Of a DNA stretch of 42,585 nt, positions 36,301 to 42,585 are shown one piece after another (position 1 is the stretch's first letter; each line of letters opens with the position of its first letter). The translations under genes were made by a program, and so were the position numbers. The stretch is from contig JADCGG010000143.1 of the NCBI GenBank assembly GCA_020249125.1, forward strand, positions 1 through 42,585, written 5' to 3'. The notes beneath the pieces are model-generated. The model was not told the DNA's origin. It made no database searches and worked only from the letters and a program-made list of their open reading frames with translations. Origin of the DNA: Roseomonas sp. GTDB taxonomy: Bacteria; Pseudomonadota; Alphaproteobacteria; Acetobacterales; Acetobacteraceae.

Positions 36301-36825
36301 TCAGGTCTGCGGCGGGACGGCAGGCAGGATGCGGTTCTCCAGGCTTTCGATCCGCTCAAGCTGCGCTTTCAGCAGCGAAATCAATTCCGCCACCTGCTGT
36401 TCACGCAGCAAATCGATTTTTTCGTGCAGCAGGCTGATCTCGGCCTCGGCCCGGATATTCACCTGATAATCCGCGATGGACCGGATGCGATCTATATCAG
36501 CCTGCCTGTTCTGACTCATCATGATGATCGGCGCCGTATAGGCGGCCTGGAAGGACAGCATCAGGTTCAAAAGGATGAAGGGATAGGGGTCCCAGGCACC
36601 GCCGCCCAAAGCCACATTGGCGATCAGCCAGGCAACCAATAGCCCGGATTGGATCAGGATGAAGCGCCAGGAACCGACAATCGCGGCGACCAGATCGGAC
36701 AGTCTTTCGCCAAGGGTCAATTCTGGCGTTGGGCCATCGCCACGCCGCCTTTCGCGCGCGCGGGACAAGGCCGAGCGTAAATGCGTATGACGCCGGTGAT
36801 TGGGCTGATCGGAATGTGCGGCCAT
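36301..36825 (-). CDS. DUF1003 membrane protein
   Basis: This 174-aa protein has a basic N-terminal tail (HRRHTHLRSALSRARERRR), then the DUF1003 core: LSDLVAAIVGSWRFILIQ, two membrane segments at about 50-72 and 82-104, the signature DPYPFILLNLMLSFQAAYTAPIIMMSQNRQ, and a C-terminal helix rich in Glu and Leu (about 125-168) likely to form a coiled coil. The function of the family is not known. It lies 79 bp upstream of the small membrane-protein gene on the same strand; that gap has only a weak hairpin and no convincing promoter or terminator, so it could be part of the same transcript. Confidence 0.92.
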   Translation of the reverse strand: MAAHSDQPNHRRHTHLRSALSRARERRRGDGPTPELTLGERLSDLVAAIVGSWRFILIQSGLLVAWLIANVALGGGAWDPYPFILLNLMLSFQAAYTAPIIMMSQNRQADIDRIRSIADYQVNIRAEAEISLLHEKIDLLREQQVAELISLLKAQLERIESLENRILPAVPPQT

Positions 36826-36888
36826 GCTGGGTCTCCCCTCAGGAAGGCCCAGCCTGCACCTCTCATCCCGAAAAAGACATGATAAAAA

Positions 36889-38310
36889 TCAACTCCGCCC
36901 GTAAGTATCCTCAAAGCGCACAATGTCATCTTCGCCCAGGTAGGAACCGGACTGTACCTCAATCAGCGTCAGCGGAATCTTGCCGGGATTTTCCATGCGG
37001 TGGATGCAACCCAACGGCAGATAGACGCTTTCATTCTCCCGCAGCATGATTTCCTCACCATCGCGGCGGACAATGGCGGTGCCGGACACCACCACCCAAT
37101 GCTCCGCGCGGTGGAAATGCTTTTGCAGGGAAAGCTTGGCGCCGGGGCGAACTTCGATCTTCTTGACCTGGAAGCGATCACCCATGATCAGGCCTTCATA
37201 ATGGCCCCAGGGGCGATAGGCGCGGCGATGTTCGGTGGCTTCCTTGACGCCGCGCGCCTTCAGCCGGTCCAGCAGCTTTTTCACATCCTGCGCATGGTCG
37301 CGATGCATCGCCAGCACAGCATCATCCGTCACCACCACCACCGCATCCTTAAGGCCGATCACGCCGGTCAGCATGGCTTCGCTGCGCACATAGCAATTCT
37401 GCGTATCCACCAATTCCACCGGACCCAAAGTGGCATTGCCGGCGTTGTCCTTCGGCTGAATATCCCAAAGCGCGGCCCAGGAACCGATATCAGACCAGCC
37501 AATAGCCGCCGGCACCACGGCAGCCTTTTGCGTGCGTTCCATCACGGCATAGTCAATGCTGATCGAAGGTGTTGCGGTGAAGGCCGCCGCTTCCAGCCGA
37601 ATGAAATCGCCATCGCGCGTGGCGCCCGTGACAGCGGCGCGCACGCCCTTCAATACATCCGGCGCATGGGCTTCCATTTCCGCCAGCATCGTGGCGGCAG
37701 TGGCAACGAACATGCCGGAATTCCACAAATGCCGACCGGTTTTCAGAAACTCGGCCGCGCGCGCCGCATCGGGCTTTTCCACAAAGCGCGCAATGCGCTG
37801 CACCCCATCACTGCCCGGCAACGCATCGTCGGCTTCAATATAGCCATAGCCGGTCTCGGGCGCGGTGGGCTTCATGCCGAAGGTGACAATCGCCCCCGCT
37901 TGCGCCGCCGCTGCGGCCTTATGCAAAGCCGTTTGCAGCGCCGGCGCATCGCCAATCGCGGCATCGGCGGCCATGAACCACAGCACGGCGCCAGGCGCGG
38001 TTTCCTCGGCAATCAGGGCGGCAGCGGCGATGGCGGGCGCGCTATTGCGGCCCACCGGTTCCAGAACAATCGCCGCACCCTTGTCGCGCAATTGTTCGGC
38101 CACCAGGAAGCGATGCGCTTCATTGCACACCACCATGGGGGGCAAAAACCCCTCACCCGTCCCGCGCGCCGCGGTTTCCGCCAGCATGGTCTTGTCGGAA
38201 GCAAGCGGCCAGAATTGCTTCGGATAGCTTTCCCGCGACAGCGGCCAAAGCCTGGTGCCGGTGCCGCCGGACAGGATCACGGGCAGGATCGGGGGGGATT
38301 TGGTCGTCAT
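36889..38310 (-). CDS. manC: Mannose-1-phosphate guanylyltransferase / mannose-6-phosphate isomerase
   Basis: This is a 473-aa bifunctional enzyme of the AlgA/XanB/ManC type. The N-terminal nucleotidyltransferase domain has LSGGTGTRLWPLSRESYPKQ at residues 13-32 and FVEKPDAARAAEFL in the middle. The C-terminal cupin isomerase domain (about 350-473) has YRPWGHYEGL, KLSLQKHFHRAEHWVVVSG and LGCIHRMENPGKIPL. It makes GDP-mannose for exopolysaccharide, LPS or fucose-type sugars. The ATG at 38310, with GGAGAA about 10 nt upstream, is preferred to a TTG at 38328. No other polysaccharide genes are in the window. Confidence 0.94.
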   Translation of the reverse strand: MTTKSPPILPVILSGGTGTRLWPLSRESYPKQFWPLASDKTMLAETAARGTGEGFLPPMVVCNEAHRFLVAEQLRDKGAAIVLEPVGRNSAPAIAAAALIAEETAPGAVLWFMAADAAIGDAPALQTALHKAAAAAQAGAIVTFGMKPTAPETGYGYIEADDALPGSDGVQRIARFVEKPDAARAAEFLKTGRHLWNSGMFVATAATMLAEMEAHAPDVLKGVRAAVTGATRDGDFIRLEAAAFTATPSISIDYAVMERTQKAAVVPAAIGWSDIGSWAALWDIQPKDNAGNATLGPVELVDTQNCYVRSEAMLTGVIGLKDAVVVVTDDAVLAMHRDHAQDVKKLLDRLKARGVKEATEHRRAYRPWGHYEGLIMGDRFQVKKIEVRPGAKLSLQKHFHRAEHWVVVSGTAIVRRDGEEIMLRENESVYLPLGCIHRMENPGKIPLTLIEVQSGSYLGEDDIVRFEDTYGRS

Positions 38311-38444
38311 GGGCCAAGAATTCTCCAATTCCCCGGCGACTTAGGGGCAAAACCGGGCAAAGCCAAGGCAAAGGCGCGGGGCGTTTCGCGAATCCCGCTT
38401 CCGCATTAACTTCCCGCGCTGCGCAACCGGAAAGTCGCTTCGCC

Positions 38445-38891
38445 TTGGATCAACTTGCCTCCCCCGCCATTCCCAAGGGCTTCGTCCCCCGCCCCGCCGG
38501 CGGCCCCTTTCTGGAACCCATCGGCCCCATCATGATCCGGCAAGACCTGGGCCCCCTGGCCTTTGGGCTGCGCATTGAAAAGCGCCATTGCAACAGCAAG
38601 GACATGGCTCATGGGGGGATGCTCGCGACATTCGCCGACCTCGCCCTGGGTATTGGCGGCTTTCATTTGGCCGGGGTGAAGGGGTTCTTCACCACCATCA
38701 GCCTGAATTCGGATTATCTGGCCCCGGCGCTACTCGGCACCTGGCTGCAATGCGAACCCGTACTTCTGCGGCGCACCCGCACCCTGGTTTTTGCCCAGGG
38801 CGTTTGCATGGCCGATGGCAAGCCGGTGCTGCGCGCCAGCGGGGTTTTTGCCGTGCCGCGAGAGGCAGCGCCCCAGCCCCCCAGCGGCTAG
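38445..38891 (+). CDS. PaaI-type acyl-CoA thioesterase
   Basis: This 148-aa hotdog-fold protein has the PaaI signature HCNSKDMAHGGMLATFADLALG, containing the conserved His-Gly-Gly and Asp that activate water, and SLNSDYLAPALLGTWLQCEP after it. It would hydrolyse aryl- or acyl-CoA esters. The best start is a TTG at 38445, as the first in-frame ATG would remove the N-terminal strand; GGAAAG lies about 10 nt upstream. It is divergent from manC and ends 6 bp from the convergent basic hypothetical gene. Confidence 0.85.
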   Translation: MDQLASPAIPKGFVPRPAGGPFLEPIGPIMIRQDLGPLAFGLRIEKRHCNSKDMAHGGMLATFADLALGIGGFHLAGVKGFFTTISLNSDYLAPALLGTWLQCEPVLLRRTRTLVFAQGVCMADGKPVLRASGVFAVPREAAPQPPSG

Positions 38892-38897
38892 AAGGGG

Positions 38898-39410
38898 TTA
38901 CCCATCGCGGCGTGCCTGGGCGCGCTTGTTCTGGGCAGAGACGCTGCCAACCAGCGCGCCATGCACGTGGTTCCTGCCCCTCGCATTCCCCTTGTTCGGC
39001 ATGCCGGCGCTGGCACCGAAGCCGGCCGCGGGATGCTGCGCGCGCAGCGCCTGACGGCGGGCGAATGCTGCCTTGAGCGCCGCGCGGTGTTCTTCGCGGC
39101 GGCGTTCCTGCGTCAGTTCATCAAAACGGCTATTCACGCGCTTCAGCGCCGACGCATAAACCTGCTTGCGGCGGGTTGCCTTGCCGGCTTCCGCATTCGC
39201 TGCTGCGCGGGCATCGCCCTTGCCGCGCTTGGCGCGGTGGCCTTCCCGGATCAGGTCGCGCAGCTTTGCGTGTTCGGCGCGCAGCCTGGTGGCGATGGCG
39301 CGAAGCTCCTCAGGCGGCAGGGCGGCGATGGCCGGCTGATGGGTAGGCGCAATGAGGGAGAAGGCATCATGGCCCAGAAGCTCACGTTCTTCGCGCTGAG
39401 AAATCGCCAT
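38898..39410 (-). CDS. Basic, helical hypothetical protein
   Basis: This 170-aa protein is not recognised. Residues about 25-60 and 75-125 are Ala/Arg/Lys/Glu-rich helices with coiled-coil character (LPPEELRAIATRLRAEHAKL, RVNSRFDELTQERRREEHR). The protein is strongly basic, and the C-terminal 40 residues are Gly/Asn/Arg-rich and probably disordered. There are no membrane segments. A good ribosome-binding site (AAAGGA) precedes the ATG at 39410. A nucleic-acid-associated role is possible from composition only. It lies 105 bp downstream of the ketopantoate reductase-like gene on the same strand; that gap shows nothing more I can name. Confidence 0.65.
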   Translation of the reverse strand: MAISQREERELLGHDAFSLIAPTHQPAIAALPPEELRAIATRLRAEHAKLRDLIREGHRAKRGKGDARAAANAEAGKATRRKQVYASALKRVNSRFDELTQERRREEHRAALKAAFARRQALRAQHPAAGFGASAGMPNKGNARGRNHVHGALVGSVSAQNKRAQARRDG

Positions 39411-39515
39411 GGCATTTGGTCCTTTTTGTTGACGGTCATCCGTTGCTACCGGGCAGGGCGGGCCTGTCCATGGTGGATACGTCCCGAAGCTGTGCCCAGC
39501 GTGCAGGGCGTGGCG

Positions 39516-40496
39516 TCATCGATACAACCCCGCCGCCCGCGCGGCCTGGGTTGCCAGCGCAACCATCAGCGCGAAATGCGGCATGTGCACGCCCAAAGCC
39601 TGGCCAAGCTGCAAGGGCGCGGTAAACAGCGCATCAATTTCCATGGGCCGGCCCAATTCCAGATCCTGGAGGATGGAAGGCTTATGCGCGGTCTCCGCAA
39701 AGCGGCGCATCCGCACTTCGCCTGGCACTTTCAGATCATGCCCAAGGGCGCGGGCCAGGGCCGTGCCCTCATCGGAAATCTTGACGCCGGCTTCGAAAAT
39801 CGCTGGGTCAGCCAGTGTCGCCTGCATATCCTGGCGCGAGAGCAGGCAAAGCGGCCCCACCACCATATTGCCGAGCAATTTGCCCCAGATGCGGTGGCGG
39901 ATATTGGCAACCGCATCGGTTGGCATGCCGCCCGCGCTCAGCAGCGCCGCGAGTGCCTGAGCACGCGAGGAAACCACGCCATGTGGCTCCCCCAGAAACA
40001 GCTTCAGATCAGCATGTTCCGAGGTGACAATGCCCGGCGCCACCACCGCGCTCGCGGCATAGATCACGCCGCCCAGGCTGCGCTCTACGCCGATGGCGCG
40101 GCGGAGCGCATCGTCCGGGTCCAGCAGCGGCAGCCGCTTGCCTTCCAGGGCACCGCCAATGCCATCGAAATACCACCAGGGGATGCCATTCATGATGAAG
40201 ACAACCGGCGTATTGGGGCCAAGCAAAGGTGCAATCCCCGCCGCCACCGCAGGCAAGGCGGGCGCCTTTACCGTGACCAGCACGGCATCCACGGGGCCGA
40301 TCTCGGCGGCGCTTTCCGCGGCCTGCACTTGAAAGGTTTGATCGCCTTCAGCGGTGCGCAGCGTGATGCCCCGCGCCCGCATCGCGGCCAGATGCGCGCC
40401 GCGCGCAATGACACTAACCTCAGCCCCTGCCGCCGCGAGCCTTGCTGCCAGATGCGCGCCGATGGCGCCGGCGCCATAGACGCAAATGCGCTTCAC
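39516..40496 (-). CDS. 2-dehydropantoate 2-reductase-like oxidoreductase
   Basis: This is a 326-aa NADPH-dependent reductase of the ApbA/PanE family. The Rossmann GAGAIG motif sits at residues 7-12 of RICVYGAGAIGAHLAARLA, and the C-terminal helical domain has RHRIWGKLLGNMVVGPLCLLSR, with the catalytic-type lysine in WGKLLGN, and the family-typical KPSILQDLELGRPMEIDAL. The start is a GTG at 40496 in a 4-nt overlap (GTGA) with the creatininase gene stop; a longer frame to 40634 reads through that gene and is rejected. Its operon partners suggest it may act on a 2-oxo acid other than ketopantoate; no panB or panC is near. Confidence 0.88.
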   Translation of the reverse strand: MKRICVYGAGAIGAHLAARLAAAGAEVSVIARGAHLAAMRARGITLRTAEGDQTFQVQAAESAAEIGPVDAVLVTVKAPALPAVAAGIAPLLGPNTPVVFIMNGIPWWYFDGIGGALEGKRLPLLDPDDALRRAIGVERSLGGVIYAASAVVAPGIVTSEHADLKLFLGEPHGVVSSRAQALAALLSAGGMPTDAVANIRHRIWGKLLGNMVVGPLCLLSRQDMQATLADPAIFEAGVKISDEGTALARALGHDLKVPGEVRMRRFAETAHKPSILQDLELGRPMEIDALFTAPLQLGQALGVHMPHFALMVALATQAARAAGLYR

Positions 40497-41284
40497 GGCG
40501 CGTGGTCGCGGAGTTGCGCGCAGATCGCAGCCCCGGCGGCGACAAGCTGTTCCACCATGCGCGCCCCGTGAGTCGCATTGGCCCCGCGTGGATCGGGTGC
40601 GGCCACGCCGCCGGACGCCACTTCTTCCACCCACATCGGCACGGCGAATTCCACCCCATGGGCGCGAATGGCGCCAAAGCCGGTGGGCGGCACGCCAAGA
40701 TAAGGCCCCGTTGCTTCACGCGGGCGCGCCTTTTCCGGGCAGCATAATTCAGGCTTCAGCGCCATCGTCACAGATGCAACCGGGTCTCCGCCATGGCCGA
40801 AGGTGATGGGCTGCCCGCCCAATTCACCATGCAGCTTGCCGGCTTCCCGCCAAAGGTGCAGCGCCGGGATGATGACCCCATGCCGATGGCGCATGCTGCG
40901 CGCAGCCGCATCAGCGGGCGCGATGGTGCCAGCATGGCCATTCACGATCATGATGCGCCGCGTACCGATTTTGATGAAGGCTTCGGCCATTTCCTCGATC
41001 ACGGCGGTCAGGGTTGCGACCGAAAGGGTGATGCCACCGGCGACGCCGGCGAAGAAATCCTCACCACCAAAGGGAATGGCAGGGGCGACCAGCGCATCCG
41101 CGCCCTTGGCATAGGCGCTGGCGGCGATGCGGCAGGCGATTTCCTCGGCAACCAGATAATCGCCCATGGGCAAGGCCGGGCCATGGGTTTCCAGGCTGCC
41201 CATGGGCAGGATAGCAACCGCCCCGGCAGCGAAGCGGGAAGCGACTTCAGGCGCGGTCAATTCCGCGATGCGATGCGTGGTCAT
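40493..41284 (-). CDS. Creatininase family amidohydrolase
   Basis: This 263-aa metal-dependent amidohydrolase shows the creatininase opening LPMGSLETHGPALPMGDYL with metal ligands Glu32, His34 and Asp42, a second block MIVNGHAGTIAPADAAA, and ITFGHGGDPVASVTMAL, where the family normally has HAGEAETS-like residues; the third block is a variant. Substrates in this family include creatinine, 3-dehydro-carbapyrimidines and F420 precursors, so the exact amide is unknown. It overlaps the downstream reductase gene and the upstream M20 gene by 4 nt each, forming a tightly coupled three-gene unit. Confidence 0.88.
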   Translation of the reverse strand: MTTHRIAELTAPEVASRFAAGAVAILPMGSLETHGPALPMGDYLVAEEIACRIAASAYAKGADALVAPAIPFGGEDFFAGVAGGITLSVATLTAVIEEMAEAFIKIGTRRIMIVNGHAGTIAPADAAARSMRHRHGVIIPALHLWREAGKLHGELGGQPITFGHGGDPVASVTMALKPELCCPEKARPREATGPYLGVPPTGFGAIRAHGVEFAVPMWVEEVASGGVAAPDPRGANATHGARMVEQLVAAGAAICAQLRDHAP

Positions 41285-42471
41285 GCCAGCAAATCCAAGG
41301 CGGCGCGGGAAAGGGCCTGGACGCCAAGGCCGATGCTGCGCTCATCCGGTTGGTAGAAAGCATTATGCAGCCGGTCATCGCGGCCTGGTTGGCCGGAGCC
41401 GATGCGTAGCTGGAAGGAAGGCGCCACGGCGGCGAATTCCGCGAAATCCTCAGCGCCCATGGAGGCTTCGCCCTCGCTGATCACATCGCCCATTTGCCGG
41501 CGCACCGCGGCAATCACGGGGTCCAACACGCGATCATCATTCACCAGCGGCGGGACTTTGCGGACGTAATTCATCTCGGTCTTCACGCGCATGGAAACGC
41601 CAATACCCTCCGCAAGCCGGCGCAAGGCCGCTTCGGCGATATCGCGGCTTTCATGATGCAGCGTGCGCACCGTGCCCTTCAGATGCACGCGTTCGGGAAT
41701 GATGTTGTAGGTGGTGCCGCCCACAAACTGCCCGATGGTGACCACGGCGGGGTGGATGGGCTTGATTTCCCGGCTGACCACGGTTTGCGCTTCCTGCACA
41801 AAGGCCGCTGCCGCCACAATCGGGTCAATGGCCGCGTAGGGATGCGCGGCATGGCCGGATTTGCCCTGAATGATCAAATCAAAGCGGTCAGACGCCGCAA
41901 GGCAAGCGCCGCGCACATAGCCGAAGCTGCCCACGGGCATATCGGGATGGTTGTGAAAGCCAATCGCCATATCCACGCCATCCGCCGCGCCATCGGCGAT
42001 CATGGCCGCTGCCCCTTCCAGCACTTCTTCCGCCGGCTGGAAAATCAGCCGCACCGTGCCGGCCAGTTGCGGCGCCAAATCCTTCAGCACCGCCGCCACG
42101 CCAAGCAGGGTGGAGGTATGGATATCATGCCCGCAAGCATGCATTTGCCCCGCGATGTCACTCGCGAAGGGCAGTGCGGTTTCCTCATGAATCGGCAGCG
42201 CATCCATATCGGCGCGGATCGCGAGCATCGGCCCCGGGCGCCCGCCCTTGATATCGGTAATCACCCCGGTGCGCCCGATGCCGGTGCGCGGTGCCAGGCC
42301 AAGCCGCGTCAATTCAGCGGCCACAATCCCGGCGGTGCGGGTTTCCTGAAAAGCCAATTCCGGGTGGGTATGGATATCGCGGCGGATTTCGATCAGGCGG
42401 GGGGCGATGGCGTCTGTCGCTTCGCGGATGCGGGTTTCGGGGTCATTCGGCAGGCGATCGGCGGGCGGCAT
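41281..42471 (-). CDS. M20 family metallo-amidohydrolase (HipO/AbgB-like)
   Basis: This is a 396-aa zinc amidohydrolase of the hippurate/N-acyl-amino-acid type. The start is the ATG at 42471 with AAGGA 8 nt upstream, since further upstream codons lack a ribosome-binding site. HTHPELAFQE gives the N-terminal family mark, MHACGHDIHTSTLLGVAAVL the first metal ligands, QPAEEVLEGAAAMI the Glu dyad, IGFHNHPDMPVG a further His, and SMGAEDFAEFA the C-terminal ligand region. The small inserted dimerisation domain runs from about residue 185 to 295. It removes an acyl group from an amino acid or amide. The region 42472-42585 upstream holds no gene I can support. Confidence 0.92.
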   Translation of the reverse strand: MPPADRLPNDPETRIREATDAIAPRLIEIRRDIHTHPELAFQETRTAGIVAAELTRLGLAPRTGIGRTGVITDIKGGRPGPMLAIRADMDALPIHEETALPFASDIAGQMHACGHDIHTSTLLGVAAVLKDLAPQLAGTVRLIFQPAEEVLEGAAAMIADGAADGVDMAIGFHNHPDMPVGSFGYVRGACLAASDRFDLIIQGKSGHAAHPYAAIDPIVAAAAFVQEAQTVVSREIKPIHPAVVTIGQFVGGTTYNIIPERVHLKGTVRTLHHESRDIAEAALRRLAEGIGVSMRVKTEMNYVRKVPPLVNDDRVLDPVIAAVRRQMGDVISEGEASMGAEDFAEFAAVAPSFQLRIGSGQPGRDDRLHNAFYQPDERSIGLGVQALSRAALDLLA

Positions 42472-42585
42472 GGGGCTTGTCCTTCGTCGGTTCGTCATGA
42501 TGATTGGCGCAAGGTTCGGCCCTGGCAAGGCGGGGGTGTGGCCTCGCTTGCCGAGCCCTGGGAGCCATGTCATAGAATTCACCAA

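Noticed and set aside
37000-38409. Plus-strand frame over manC
   Set aside because: It is antisense to a gene with complete nucleotidyltransferase and cupin motifs; the frame has no motif of its own.
38961-40571. Long plus-strand frame over the reductase and basic hypothetical genes
   Set aside because: It spans two minus-strand genes and the gap between them. The reductase has clear Rossmann motifs, and the frame itself shows low-complexity Arg/Ala residues.
42472-42585. Upstream extension of the M20 gene to the window edge
   Set aside because: The frame is open but the first codon is a TTG without a ribosome-binding site, while a good AAGGA lies before the ATG at 42471.

Overview
The window looks like chromosomal DNA of a GC-rich alphaproteobacterium, most likely in the Rhodospirillales/Acetobacteraceae. 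That placement is inference from gene content: a CcrM-type GANTC methyltransferase behind rnhB, a short kinase-domain-only HprK fused into a regulatory PTS operon, an Asp-rich (Mg-type) HemB, an aap-type amino-acid ABC transporter and a Tat-type Bug receptor. Genes are densely packed with many 4-nt start/stop overlaps. I see no rRNA, tRNA, CRISPR array, transposase or prophage gene, and no gene-free stretch above 300 bp.

Left part (1-15.1 kb): a tandem nested-palindrome repeat and two leader hairpins precede a small zincin-like protease gene. Then come xdhAB (xanthine dehydrogenase) and, convergent, an aapJQM amino-acid importer that lacks its ATPase gene. A minus-strand run follows: Bug receptor, MFS carrier, rnhB, ccrM; the ccrM promoter area holds three GANTC sites within 29 bp. 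A hypothetical gene, a parS-like palindrome and a possible SAM-II-like leader lead into an O-acetylhomoserine sulfhydrylase-type gene overlapping hemB.

Middle (15-25.5 kb): accessory metabolism. There is an orphan CoxL-like molybdenum hydroxylase with a membrane-anchored coiled-coil protein and a pRiA4b ORF-3-like protein downstream, an MFS carrier, a D-lactate/glycolate-type FAD oxidase, an HpcH/HpaI aldolase, a hotdog thioesterase, a flavin monooxygenase with an extra N-terminal domain, and a serine/threonine dehydratase-like enzyme.

Regulatory PTS (25.7-29.6 kb): hprK-rapZ-EIIA(Man)-ptsH-ptsI, every junction overlapping, with no sugar-specific EIIB/EIIC. This reads as a phosphorelay for signalling rather than sugar import.

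Right part (29.6-42.6 kb): azlCD with a secreted hypothetical protein, then a 1503-aa DUF4011/SF1 helicase/Vsr-like nuclease/DUF3320 protein matching the Hhe phage-defence architecture. It is preceded 4 bp upstream by a 53-aa membrane-protein gene that is easily missed. A DUF1003 membrane protein, a bifunctional GDP-mannose synthesis enzyme, a PaaI thioesterase, a basic hypothetical protein and a peptidase/creatininase/ketopantoate-reductase-like operon complete the window. The best candidate for something undescribed is the small membrane protein plus Hhe-like helicase pair; the GANTC-loaded ccrM promoter and the leader upstream of the sulfhydrylase are next.
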